DNA of 36,513 bases from Akkermansiaceae bacterium. GTDB taxonomy: Bacteria; Verrucomicrobiota; Verrucomicrobiia; Verrucomicrobiales; Akkermansiaceae. The stretch is from the NCBI GenBank assembly GCA_023253625.1, contig JALRFY010000050.1, positions 1 to 36,513 on the forward strand, written 5' to 3'. Positions 17,403 to 25,830 of this stretch are shown here, one piece after another; position 1 is the first letter of the stretch, and every line of letters begins with the position of its first letter. A program made the translations under genes and the position numbers. Below the pieces are notes generated by a model. It was given only the letters and a program-made list of their open reading frames with translations, ran no database searches and was not told the origin of the DNA.

Positions 17403-17453
17403 TCCCGCCTCGCTTCCCTATCAGAAATATATCCCCGGAGACGCGAGGCGGGA
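17403..17453. terminator. Long-loop 11-bp inverted repeat between converging genes
   Basis: TCCCGCCTCGC (17403-17413) and GCGAGGCGGGA (17443-17453) are perfectly complementary, with a 29-nt loop. It lies between the small gene at 17097 and the 3' end of lexA, where a two-way transcription stop would be expected. No T-run follows on either side and the loop is long, so function as an intrinsic terminator is uncertain. Confidence 0.35.
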
Positions 17454-17523
17454 CGATGCCCACGAAGAAACTCCATGATTCCGAACCATTCGGACGGGAT
17501 CCGGAAAGCATGGCCCCGCAGCC

Positions 17524-18138
17524 TCAGGCGGCCCGCCGCAGCAGCGCCACCATCACCCCCTGGATCACCAGTTCCCGTGCCGGTATCAGGTCCGGGTAAT
17601 CCGGGTTTTCCGCATGGAGATAGGGTTTGCCACGCTCGACGACGTATCTCTTGAGCGTGGTTTCGCCATCGATCAGCGCAGCGACGATGTCGCCTTTGCG
17701 CGGTTCGCGGAGTTCAAGAATCACGGTATCGCCGTGGCAGATATGGGCCTCGATCATCGAATCGCCGCGTACCTTGAGAGCAAAGGTGCGGGCCTTGTTG
17801 GGAATTCCGAGCGCGGAGATGTCCACGGCCAAGCTGCCCTCGCGCTCGGTTTCGGCGTCCTGGGCCATGCCGGCGGCGATGCTGCCATAGATCGGAATGT
17901 CGGCGATCTCGCCACGATCGAGGTCGTCGGGGAAAATCACGGCGCGCGCCTTGCCGGGAAGGCGCTGGATCACCCCCTTGCGCTCCAGCGCCCGCAAGTG
18001 GCTCATCGCCGCCGTTTGGCTGGCGAACTTGAAGTAGTGCTGGATCTCGCGGGTCGACGGCATGATGCCGGTCTTGCGCTGTGACATTTTGAGATAATCG
18101 ATGATCTCCTGCTGGCGGCGGGTCAGTATGTGGCTCAT
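17524..18138 (-). CDS. lexA: LexA repressor
   Basis: SOS-response repressor, a dimeric winged-helix DNA-binding protein that cleaves itself when RecA filaments form. 204 residues from the ATG at 18136-18138 (MSHILTRRQQ). N-terminal winged helix with PSTREIQHYFKFASQTAAMSHL. The self-cleavage site is Ala89-Gly90 (SIAAGMA). The catalytic pair is Ser127 (VRGDSMIEAHI) and Lys163 (ETTLKRYV), the standard S24 protease dyad. All key parts are intact. A palindrome 12 bp upstream of the start is a likely self-regulatory operator. It converges with the small membrane gene and is divergent from the TPR protein. Confidence 0.95.
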   Translation of the reverse strand: MSHILTRRQQEIIDYLKMSQRKTGIMPSTREIQHYFKFASQTAAMSHLRALERKGVIQRLPGKARAVIFPDDLDRGEIADIPIYGSIAAGMAQDAETEREGSLAVDISALGIPNKARTFALKVRGDSMIEAHICHGDTVILELREPRKGDIVAALIDGETTLKRYVVERGKPYLHAENPDYPDLIPARELVIQGVMVALLRRAA

Positions 18139-18150
18139 GGTCTTGAACAG

Positions 18151-18164
18151 TGTTCGGTGGAACA
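18151..18164. promoter_or_regulatory. LexA-binding box upstream of lexA
   Basis: TGTTC-GGTG-GAACA is a perfect palindrome of the TGTTC-N4-GAACA type reported for verrucomicrobial LexA. It ends 13 nt before the lexA ATG, so LexA binding would block the promoter or leader. No other exact copy was noticed in this window, consistent with simple autoregulation. Confidence 0.85.
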
Positions 18165-18303
18165 AAATAGCGTTTTGTCACCGACACAAGCGGAAAATCA
18201 CGCGATTTTGGATCGACCAGGCTTGCCGAACGGAAGTAGGGTCACGCCCATCGACGGCTTGCCGCCGGGCGATTCGCTGGCTAAGTTGCCACCCTCACTT
18301 GCC

Positions 18304-19047
18304 ATGAAAATCATTCCCACCCTCTGCCTGTTGCTCCTCACGCTGCCACTCGCGGCCCAGAACGAGGATGCGAAGAAACCCGATTTGCTGCCCAACCAGC
18401 AGGCTTTCCTCAACCTTCCCGAGGAAAAGCGCGCCGAGTTCTCCAAGCACCTCGGCGAGGCCATCCGCGTGTTCCAGCAGAAGCGGATCTTCGAGGCGCT
18501 TGAGGAACTCGAAAAGGCAGCAGCCATTTTCACCGACAGCCCGGAGATCCACAATGTGCGCGGCAGTTGCTATGTTGAGATCCGGGCTTTCGACAAGGCG
18601 CTCGCGGAATTCGGCAAAGCCGCCGCCCTTTCCAAGGACAATGCCAGCATCGCCTTCAACATCGGCGAAATCCATTTCGTCACCAAACAATGGCAGCAGG
18701 CCCATGACACGTTCCAGAAGGTGATGTCGCTGCTGCCAGCGGAAAACACCGCGCTCGGCCGGCTCGTCGAATTCAAAATCCTGCTTTGCAAGAAGAAGCT
18801 CGGCCAGGATGCGGAAGTCGCCGCGATGGCGGAAAAATACGACTTCATGGACGACTCGCCGTATTACTTTTTCGCCCAGGCCTCGCTCGCCTACGAAGCG
18901 GACAACCAGGTCAAGGCCGAGGAGTGGCTGGCCATCGCCGGCCGCATTTTCCGCGATCCCAATATCCTTGCGCCCTGGCAGGACACTCTGGTGGAATACG
19001 GATACCTCAAAAGCTTCTACGGCGAGGAAGCGCCCGAGGTTCCCTGA
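18304..19047 (+). CDS. Secreted TPR-repeat protein
   Basis: 247 residues from the ATG at 18304 (MKIIPTLCLLLL). A cleavable signal peptide (LCLLLLTLPLAAQ) puts it in the periplasm; no convincing lipobox. Residues about 50-180 form TPR-like helical pairs: FQQKRIFEALEELEKAAAIF, SPEIHNVRGSCYVEIRAFDKALAEFGKAAAL, ASIAFNIGEIHFVTKQWQQAHDTFQKVM. TPR proteins act as scaffolds for protein contacts; the partner is unknown. Its TGA overlaps the ATG of rsmB (TGATG), so the two are cotranscribed and coupled, an unexpected pairing of a periplasmic scaffold with an rRNA enzyme. Confidence 0.85.
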   Translation: MKIIPTLCLLLLTLPLAAQNEDAKKPDLLPNQQAFLNLPEEKRAEFSKHLGEAIRVFQQKRIFEALEELEKAAAIFTDSPEIHNVRGSCYVEIRAFDKALAEFGKAAALSKDNASIAFNIGEIHFVTKQWQQAHDTFQKVMSLLPAENTALGRLVEFKILLCKKKLGQDAEVAAMAEKYDFMDDSPYYFFAQASLAYEADNQVKAEEWLAIAGRIFRDPNILAPWQDTLVEYGYLKSFYGEEAPEVP

Positions 19048-20285
19048 TGCCTGCCAAAAACTTCCACGTTCGCCAAGCCGCAGTCTCGGCCCTCCATGCA
19101 TGGGCGAAAGGGCATGACTATGCCGAAACGCTCGTCGAGCGGCATGCCCAGCGGCGCTTGTTGGGTGCCGCCGATCGTGGACTGCTCCAGGCGATCCTTT
19201 TTGGCGTGCTGCGCCACCGCCGGCTGCTCGACCATTGGATCGGCGAGCTGCGGAAAGGACAACTCGATCCCGAAACCCGCGACCTGCTGCGGGTGGGACT
19301 CTGCCAGATCCTGGTGCTTGGCATCCCGGACCATGCCGCGGTCAATGAAACCGTCGAGTCCGGCAAGGCGAACGTCCGCGGCCTGGCGAATGCCGTGCTG
19401 CGCCGCGCCATCGGCTCGCGCAAGCGCCTGGTGGAGGAAACCGCCGAGCTGCCACCCGCGGTGCTGCATTCGCATCCGGACTGGTTGTTCAACCGCTGGA
19501 AAAAGCAGTTTGGCAAGAACGAGGCCATCGCCCTGATGGAATGGAACAACCGCCCGGCGGAAACATTTTTACGAATCAATCCGCTGGCGCATTGGTCCGG
19601 CGAAATCCCCGGTGAAGCAGTCCCGGAGGCCCCGGGATTTTTCCGCATTCAAGGAGCGCCGCCGTCCGGACTACTGGCCGCCGGGGCTGTGTATGTGCAG
19701 GACCCGGCCACGCGCCACGCAGTCGATCTGCTGGCTCCCCGGGCGGGTGAGCGCATCCTCGACGCCTGCGCCGCCCCCGGTGGCAAAGCATTCCTGATCG
19801 CTGCGGCGATGGGCGCTGCCGAAACGCTGGCCTGCACCGATTCCAACGAGAAGCGCCTGCCGCGCCTGCGCGAAAACCTCCAACGCCTGCACGCCGGCGC
19901 GTCAAGCGTCGAGGCGCACGATTGGACCATGCCCGCGCCCGCCAAATGGCATGGTGCATTTGACGCCATCCTGCTCGACGTCCCATGCTCCAACACCGGC
20001 GTGATCCGCCGCCGAGTGGATGTGCGGTGGCGCTTGCAGCTGCAGGACATCGAACGCATCGCCCTCACCCAGCGGTGCATTCTGGAAAATGCCCTGCCCT
20101 GCCTGAAACCCGGCGGGCGCATCGTTTATTCCACCTGCTCGATCGAGCCCATGGAAAACGAGGAACTTATCGATGCATTCCTCCGCGACCACCCCGGATG
20201 TGCTCTTGAGGGCAGCCGCAGCTCTTTGCCATTCCGCGACGGTGCGGATGGCGCCTTCGCCGCGAGGATCGTCAAAACAGCCTGA
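19047..20285 (+). CDS. rsmB: 16S rRNA (cytosine-5)-methyltransferase RsmB/Sun
   Basis: Methylates C967-type cytosine of 16S rRNA with S-adenosylmethionine. 412 residues from the ATG at 19047. Residues 1-130 are a NusB-like RNA-binding domain (RQAAVSALHAW, DRGLLQAILFGVLRHRRLLD, ETVESGKANVRGLANAVLRR). The catalytic domain shows SAM motif I ILDACAAPGGK (237-247), motif IV DVPCSNTG with Cys314, and motif VI YSTCSIEPMENEE with the nucleophile Cys364; both required cysteines are present. The length is typical or slightly short. It shares a stop/start overlap with the TPR gene. Confidence 0.94.
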   Translation: MPAKNFHVRQAAVSALHAWAKGHDYAETLVERHAQRRLLGAADRGLLQAILFGVLRHRRLLDHWIGELRKGQLDPETRDLLRVGLCQILVLGIPDHAAVNETVESGKANVRGLANAVLRRAIGSRKRLVEETAELPPAVLHSHPDWLFNRWKKQFGKNEAIALMEWNNRPAETFLRINPLAHWSGEIPGEAVPEAPGFFRIQGAPPSGLLAAGAVYVQDPATRHAVDLLAPRAGERILDACAAPGGKAFLIAAAMGAAETLACTDSNEKRLPRLRENLQRLHAGASSVEAHDWTMPAPAKWHGAFDAILLDVPCSNTGVIRRRVDVRWRLQLQDIERIALTQRCILENALPCLKPGGRIVYSTCSIEPMENEELIDAFLRDHPGCALEGSRSSLPFRDGADGAFAARIVKTA

Positions 20286-20335
20286 GAAAACCAGCTTGCG
20301 AGTTTACGCTGGAGGTGGCACGAACGCGTGGCTAT

Positions 20336-20482
20336 ATGCATACCATGCGCAGCGTGATCGGAATGATTGTGGTATGGACCGTGACACTGCTGGTGGTGAC
20401 GGCCGGGGGCTTGATCTGGTATCTCAGCCACACCGCCGAGTTTTCCCGTGTGGACCAGCCAGCAGCGGTGGGTGGCCGCTGA
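20336..20482 (+). CDS. Small single-span membrane protein (48 residues)
   Basis: The ATG at 20336 opens a 48-codon frame: a short N-terminus (MHTMRSVIG), one hydrophobic helix (MIVVWTVTLLVVTAGGLIWY) and a polar C-terminus (LSHTAEFSRVDQPA). A GGAGGTG at 20311-20317 lies 18 nt upstream of the ATG, farther than ideal. It fits neatly between the ends of rsmB and the converging RND pump gene. Function unknown; a small membrane protein is plausible but unproven. Confidence 0.5.
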   Translation: MHTMRSVIGMIVVWTVTLLVVTAGGLIWYLSHTAEFSRVDQPAAVGGR

Positions 20483-20489
20483 TATTGCC

Positions 20490-23400
20490 TCAGGCAGCCG
20501 GAGCCGCACGAAAGCGGCCGATGATTTGGAGCACCATCACCAAGAGCGCCGGCAGGAACGTGAGCGTGACCAGTGACGAGCAGGCAAGGCCGAAGAGGAC
20601 GATCGCCCCAAGGCCGCGGTAAAGCTCCGTGCCAGGACCGGCGAGCAGGACAAGCGGCGACAGGCCCATCAAGGTGGTGGCGGTGGTCATCAGGACCGGC
20701 CGGATGCGGGCGGCCAGCGCGTGCTTGACGGCATCAAGCGCCGACATGCCATCGACGCGGAAGTTTTGCATCGCCCGGTCCACAATCAGGATCGGATTGT
20801 TCACCGAAATTCCTAGCAGAATAAGGAAACCGAGCATGGTGATCATGTCGAACGGCTGGCTGATGGCCGCCAAGCCGAGGGCAGGAAGCATGCCGCCAAT
20901 GAAGTTGAGCAGCCACAAGCCAGCGATGCCGCCGCTGATACCCAGCGGCACGGTGGCCAAGATCAGCAATGGATCCCCCCAGTGGCGGTAGATGATGACG
21001 AGCTGTAGATAACACAGGATCAGCGCGATCCACAGGTTCGCGCTGAGCGACTTGCGGGTGGCGTCGAGCTGATCCCCCGCTCCGGTGAGGTCCACCGAGA
21101 CGTTTTCCGGAATGCCGCCGGTCTCCCGCAAATGGCCCACGACTTCCTCGTTCACCTTGCGGATCGCGGTTTCAAGCGGCAGCGAGCGGGGCGGAATGAT
21201 ATATAACGTGACGGTGCGGCGGCCATCCACTCGCCGAATGCGCGCGGTGTCCACCGTTTCCGAAATATCGGCCAGGGTGCGCAGCGGAACCACGGCACCC
21301 TGCGGCGTGCGGACGATGAAGTCGTCAATGCGATCGAGCCGCTGGCGGTAAAGCGCCTCGTCGTAGAGGAAGATGTCGATCTTGTCGTCGCCCAGATAAA
21401 ATTCGTCGATGAACGCGCCATCGGCGAGCGCGGAGACCGCAAAACCGAACTCGTCTGCACCGATGCCTAGTTCTGCGAGCCGCTCCCAGCGCGGCTGTAT
21501 TTCCACGAGCGGCTGACCGAGCACGAGCGATGGCGGCAACGAGTTGATCTGGGCGTCGTCTATCACCTCGCCGGCGCGGCGGTAGGTATTGACCGCGGCC
21601 TGATAGATCGTGGGCAGGTCCTGCCCGGCGAGGTTGAGCGCCACGGCGCGGGTGCCGCCGTCATTGCTGGAAATGATCGAGCCGCGCGCCGAGAACGCAC
21701 GCATGCCGGGATAGGAACGGAAACGGGCATTCACAACGTCCATGAAGGCGCCGATGTGCCTCGGGTCCTTGGTTTCCGCGATGATGCGCAGCGACTCCGG
21801 TTCGACGCCCATCGAGATGCGCGACAGCGGCGGGATGCTCACCTCGCCGCGGTCATAGGCCTCAGGCTGCCACCCGAGCGCGGGCAGAAGTTCCTGATGG
21901 AGCTGGTCGGCAATGCGTTCCATCTCCAGCAGGCTGTATCCCGGCGGCGCGATCATGGTGGAGAAGGATTTGGCCTCCTCGCCCTCGGGCAGGTATTCGG
22001 CGGCAGGGGTGAGGAACTTGATACATGAAAACGAAAGCGCGACGATGAACACGATCGTGGCAAGGCGGCGGACCGGTCCGCCGATGAGCCATAATACCGG
22101 AGCCAACAGCCATGTCGGGCGGTGATCCGAGATGCGGTCCTCGCCGCGCAGCGTGCGCTCGGGCAGCTTCGAGCAGGCCATCGGCACGAGTGTGAGCGCG
22201 ACGAGCATCGAAACCAGAATGGAGGCGGAAATGGCGATGCCGATGTCCGAGAACAACTGGCCGGCCTCTTCTTTCACAAACAGGACGGGCAGGAACACGA
22301 GCACGGTGGTCATGGTGCCGGAAAGCACGGCGGAAGCCACGTTGCGCGTGCCGTCGAGCGCGGCCTGGAAGCGGGTTTTCCCTTTCACCCGCTCCTGGTG
22401 GATGCTTTCGAGAACGACGATGGTGTTGTCGATGGTCATGCCGATCGCGAAGGCCACACCGGCAAGCGAGATGACATTGACCGTGCGGTCGAGCAGCAGC
22501 AGCCCGATGAAGCTGGCTACGGCGCACACCGGCATGCCGCACATGCCGATCAACGTGGAGGATCCGCTGCGGAGGAACGAATAGAGGACCGCCGCGGCAA
22601 GGATGGCACCGATGAGGATGTTGTTGCGGACGTTTCGGATCGAGGCCTCAACGTAGCGCACATCGTCATTACTGAGCAGCATCTGCAACCCGGCGGGATG
22701 GAGGATGTCGCGATTGACCTGCTCGACGACGGGACCGACGGCTTCCTTGATGGCGATCACGTTCGAACCGGTTTCGCGGATGAGCGAGAGGCGGATGTTC
22801 GGCTCGCCATCGGTGTAGGCGAGGCTGCGCAGTTCGAAATGGCTGAGCCGCACCTCCGCCACATCGCTGAGGCGGGTGATGGAATCGCCGCGGCGTGTGA
22901 GGATGAGGTCGCGCAGGTCGTCGAGCGACTTGAAGCGGCCGGTGGTCCGCATGAGATAGCGGCGCTTGCCGCTGTCGAGATCACCGGCGGAGACATCGGT
23001 ATTGCGCTGGCGGACGGCCTCTCGCAGTTGCATGAGCGAGATGCCGCGCTCGGCGAGTTTGGCGGGATCCACCAGGATCTGGATCTGCCGCTCGGCACCA
23101 CCGCGGAGTTCCACCTGCGACACGCCAGGCACGCGTTCCAGCGGCGCGCGGGCATTGTCGTCGATGAAATCGAGCATCATGGCCATATCGAGCCGCTTCG
23201 GGTTTCCATCGAGCGGGACCACCCGAAAACTCATGAACGGATTGTAGGAGAATGAATTCGATCGCAGCGCGGGTTGGTCGACGTTTTCCGGATAGGATGG
23301 CACTTGGCTGAGGGCGTTGTTCACGCGCAGCAGCGCTTCATTGACATCGATGCCGAAGGGGAACTCCAGTTCGATGGTGGCCCGGCCGGTGGCGGCCTCC

Positions 23401-23639
23401 GAGGTCATGCGTTTCAGATCCGGCAGGCCGCGCAGATATCTTTCCTGCTCGATGAGGATTTCCTTTTCCACGTCCTGCGGCGTGGCACCCGGCCAGTGGG
23501 TATCAATGGTGATCAGCCGGGTGTCGAGGTCCGGGATCATCTGCACCGGCACACGCAGCGCCGCAGTGATGCCCAGCAACATGATCATCGCCGTCACCAC
23601 CGTGAGCAGCGTCCCGCGTTTGAGAATGGCTTCCATCAT
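20490..23639 (-). CDS. RND efflux pump, inner-membrane permease subunit
   Basis: 1049 residues, the usual length of the HAE-1/AcrB-type family. It exports small hydrophobic or amphiphilic compounds using the proton gradient, with an adaptor and an outer-membrane channel. Seen: N-terminal TM1 followed by PDLDTRLITIDTHWPGATPQDVE; VSQVELRGGAERQIQILVDP; TM4 GVAFAIGMTIDNTIVVLESI; TM10 LGISVNNPILIVD; and a C-terminal TM block ending PALLVMVLQIIG. In TM4 the first Asp of AcrB's DD pair is kept, the second is Asn; in TM10 AcrB's Lys940 is also Asn. This VDN/VNN type exists in other RND subgroups such as SwrC-like pumps. It starts 20 bp after the adaptor stop. No TolC-like gene lies in the window. Confidence 0.93.
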   Translation of the reverse strand: MMEAILKRGTLLTVVTAMIMLLGITAALRVPVQMIPDLDTRLITIDTHWPGATPQDVEKEILIEQERYLRGLPDLKRMTSEAATGRATIELEFPFGIDVNEALLRVNNALSQVPSYPENVDQPALRSNSFSYNPFMSFRVVPLDGNPKRLDMAMMLDFIDDNARAPLERVPGVSQVELRGGAERQIQILVDPAKLAERGISLMQLREAVRQRNTDVSAGDLDSGKRRYLMRTTGRFKSLDDLRDLILTRRGDSITRLSDVAEVRLSHFELRSLAYTDGEPNIRLSLIRETGSNVIAIKEAVGPVVEQVNRDILHPAGLQMLLSNDDVRYVEASIRNVRNNILIGAILAAAVLYSFLRSGSSTLIGMCGMPVCAVASFIGLLLLDRTVNVISLAGVAFAIGMTIDNTIVVLESIHQERVKGKTRFQAALDGTRNVASAVLSGTMTTVLVFLPVLFVKEEAGQLFSDIGIAISASILVSMLVALTLVPMACSKLPERTLRGEDRISDHRPTWLLAPVLWLIGGPVRRLATIVFIVALSFSCIKFLTPAAEYLPEGEEAKSFSTMIAPPGYSLLEMERIADQLHQELLPALGWQPEAYDRGEVSIPPLSRISMGVEPESLRIIAETKDPRHIGAFMDVVNARFRSYPGMRAFSARGSIISSNDGGTRAVALNLAGQDLPTIYQAAVNTYRRAGEVIDDAQINSLPPSLVLGQPLVEIQPRWERLAELGIGADEFGFAVSALADGAFIDEFYLGDDKIDIFLYDEALYRQRLDRIDDFIVRTPQGAVVPLRTLADISETVDTARIRRVDGRRTVTLYIIPPRSLPLETAIRKVNEEVVGHLRETGGIPENVSVDLTGAGDQLDATRKSLSANLWIALILCYLQLVIIYRHWGDPLLILATVPLGISGGIAGLWLLNFIGGMLPALGLAAISQPFDMITMLGFLILLGISVNNPILIVDRAMQNFRVDGMSALDAVKHALAARIRPVLMTTATTLMGLSPLVLLAGPGTELYRGLGAIVLFGLACSSLVTLTFLPALLVMVLQIIGRFRAAPAA

Positions 23640-23659
23640 GGATCCGTGGCGGCAATGGT

Positions 23660-24721
23660 TTACTCCGAAACGATGGCCACCCGCCGGCCTTCCGTTAGAT
23701 TTTCATTGCCCCGGACCACCACACGGTCGCCCTCTTGGATTCCGGCGGTGATTTCGAGGACCTCGCCAAGGCGCCTGCCAATGGTGACCTCGCGGGACTG
23801 CGCCACGGATTCGCCATCACGTTCAGTCACGATCCAGACGCGGATGTCACCGCCTGGCTCCCGGATCAGCGCGTCGCGCGGAATCTGCAAGGCATCCTCG
23901 TCCAGCCACTCGAAACGGGCACGGGCGGACATGCCGGGAGCAGCGAGCGATTCCGGATCCTCCATTTCCATGCGCACCAGAAAAGTGCGGGTCACCGCGT
24001 CCTTGAGCGGCACCACGGTCGCCGACTTTACATCCAGCGACCGGTCCGAATAGACATCGAGAATAACCCTCGCCGAGGGCTTGCGGGCCATCACCGGATA
24101 GAGTTCCTGCGGCACCTGCACATCCATGCGGAGCCCGGTGGTTTCGACGAGTTCCAGGACCGGATCGCCGGTTTCCACCCACTCGCCTTCCTCGGCGTGC
24201 TTGGCCCGGATGACGCCATCGAAGGGCGCGATGAGGCGGTGGCGGTCGAGCAATTCGCGTTGCTCCTTCTCGAGCGCGGTGACGCGGTGGAGTTCGGCAT
24301 CGGCCACAGAAAGTGCGGTCTTGCGGCTTTGCGCCTCGGACTTGGCGAAGGCACCGGTGCTGGCAAGCCGGCGCGCCTCCTCTTCGAGGCGTTGGGCGTC
24401 GGCGAGGCGCCATTCCGCCTGCGCGAGTTCCGCGGCAATGCGGACGAGGACAATTTCCGCGAGTGCATCGTCAAGTTCCATGAGCACCTCGCCTTGCTTC
24501 ACGCGGTGGCCGGCGTCCACGCGCAGGTGGCGGACCAGTCCGGCGGTGCGGGTGGACAAACTCGACTCCCGGCGCGGGGTGACCGTCCCGGGAAGTTCGA
24601 TGGTGCTGCGCGCCGTCGCTTTCGTGGCCACGGCCAACACCACGGGCCTGGGTTCTTCTCCTGATGCGAGACTGCCAACAGCGAAAATGGCCACGCCAGC
24701 GGCAAGTCGTAGAAAAAGCAT
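23660..24721 (-). CDS. RND efflux periplasmic adaptor (membrane fusion protein)
   Basis: 353 residues from the ATG at 24719-24721 (MLFLRLAAGVAIF), with a signal peptide ending near SLASGEE. It links the RND pump with an outer-membrane channel. Seen: the first lipoyl half LPGTVTPRRESSLSTRTAGLV..L.VDAGHRVKQGEVLMELDD; a coiled-coil hairpin rich in Ala/Glu/Arg (about 95-160); the second lipoyl half LIAPFDGVIRAKHAEEGEWVETGDPVLELVE; a beta-barrel domain; and a C-terminal membrane-proximal domain (IQEGDRVVVRGNENLTEGRRV). No lipobox cysteine is seen. It is first in the operon with the pump and divergent from the metal permease 98 bp away. Confidence 0.92.
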   Translation of the reverse strand: MLFLRLAAGVAIFAVGSLASGEEPRPVVLAVATKATARSTIELPGTVTPRRESSLSTRTAGLVRHLRVDAGHRVKQGEVLMELDDALAEIVLVRIAAELAQAEWRLADAQRLEEEARRLASTGAFAKSEAQSRKTALSVADAELHRVTALEKEQRELLDRHRLIAPFDGVIRAKHAEEGEWVETGDPVLELVETTGLRMDVQVPQELYPVMARKPSARVILDVYSDRSLDVKSATVVPLKDAVTRTFLVRMEMEDPESLAAPGMSARARFEWLDEDALQIPRDALIREPGGDIRVWIVTERDGESVAQSREVTIGRRLGEVLEITAGIQEGDRVVVRGNENLTEGRRVAIVSE

Positions 24722-24819
24722 GCGCCACCATTGGCCGGAATACGGAAAACTCAAGCCCCGGGACTTTCGGCCGCGCGGCCCGGTTGACAGGCTGCGGGAC
24801 AGCGGCTTTGCTCGCCGCG

Positions 24820-25830
24820 ATGTCGCCCGATTCGCAGCAGGACTTCGCGCTCGCCTTCCTGAGCATACTCTTCGAGGGCGCGCCCTTCATTCTGTTAGGC
24901 ACGCTGATCAGCGGCTTCATCGATATCTATCTGCCGGCGGGAACGATGGAGCGCTTCCTGCCGAAACGCCGCAATCTCGCCATCGTGATGTCCGGCCTGC
25001 TGGGCGCGGTGTTTCCCGTCTGCGAGTGCGCGGTGGTGCCGGTGATCCGCCGCCTGGTGAAAAAAGGCCTGCCGGTTTCCTGCGGCATCACCTACATGCT
25101 GGCGGCCCCCATCGTGAATCCGATCACCGCACTCAGCACATGGAAGGCGTTCCAGGGACAGGGCGCGGCAATGATGACATGTTCGCGCATGTTGCTGGGT
25201 TTCCTGATCGCGGTATCGGTGGGGCTTGTTGTCTCGCGCCTTTCTCTTGCCAACGTGCTCAGGGAAAAAATCCTCCGTTCGCTCAACGAACCGGAAAAAT
25301 CGGACGGCCACCACCATTGCGGGCACAACCATCATCACGATCACCAAGATGGATGCTGCGACCATAAGACGCACGATCACGATTGTGATCACAATCACGA
25401 TGCGGCAGGCAACGACCGGCTGGTGGCCGCGTTCCGCTCGGCGCTGAAGGACTTCGTGGACGTGGGCGTCTATTTCGCCATCGGCGTTTCCATCACCGCA
25501 CTCTTCAACACCGGCATCGCGCCGGGAGCCGCTTGGCTCGACACACTGGCCGGCAACCAGGTGGCCGCTCCCGCCGCACTGATGACCCTGGCATTCATCC
25601 TCAGCCTTTGCAGCACCTCAGACGCCTTCATCGCCGCGACGCTCGACAAGTTCTCATGGGGCGCGAAGCTGGCTTTCCTCACCTTCGGGCCGATGATGGA
25701 CGTGAAGCTGCTGTTTCTCTATCAGACGGTGATGCGCAAGCGCTTCATCGCCGCGTTGGCATTGGCATTGTTTCTGGTGATCGGCTGCATTTCCACTTTC
25801 TGGCAACATCTCATCGTGCAAGCCAAATGA
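24820..25830 (+). CDS. Permease, YraQ/ArsP_1 (DUF318) family, with His-rich loop
   Basis: 336 residues from the ATG at 24820 (MSPDSQQDF). An integral membrane permease with two halves. The family motif FPVCECAVVPV (residues 65-75) and its later counterpart LCSTSDAFIAA are both present. Between the halves is a loop (about 163-194) with 13 His, 4 Cys and many Asp residues, a metal-binding region. Relatives transport methylated arsenic or are associated with metals; the substrate here is not shown. Its stop overlaps the next ATG (ATGA), pairing it with the DUF1980 protein as in the B. subtilis YcgR/YcgQ-type pair. A TTGACA lies at 24784-24789, but the -10 is weak. Confidence 0.9.
   Translation: MSPDSQQDFALAFLSILFEGAPFILLGTLISGFIDIYLPAGTMERFLPKRRNLAIVMSGLLGAVFPVCECAVVPVIRRLVKKGLPVSCGITYMLAAPIVNPITALSTWKAFQGQGAAMMTCSRMLLGFLIAVSVGLVVSRLSLANVLREKILRSLNEPEKSDGHHHCGHNHHHDHQDGCCDHKTHDHDCDHNHDAAGNDRLVAAFRSALKDFVDVGVYFAIGVSITALFNTGIAPGAAWLDTLAGNQVAAPAALMTLAFILSLCSTSDAFIAATLDKFSWGAKLAFLTFGPMMDVKLLFLYQTVMRKRFIAALALALFLVIGCISTFWQHLIVQAK

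Noticed and set aside
17454-17599. Small plus-strand frame with MPTKKLHDSEPFG near the end of lexA
   Set aside because: It overlaps the lexA coding end, has no recognisable feature, and lies downstream of the inverted repeat; support is too weak.
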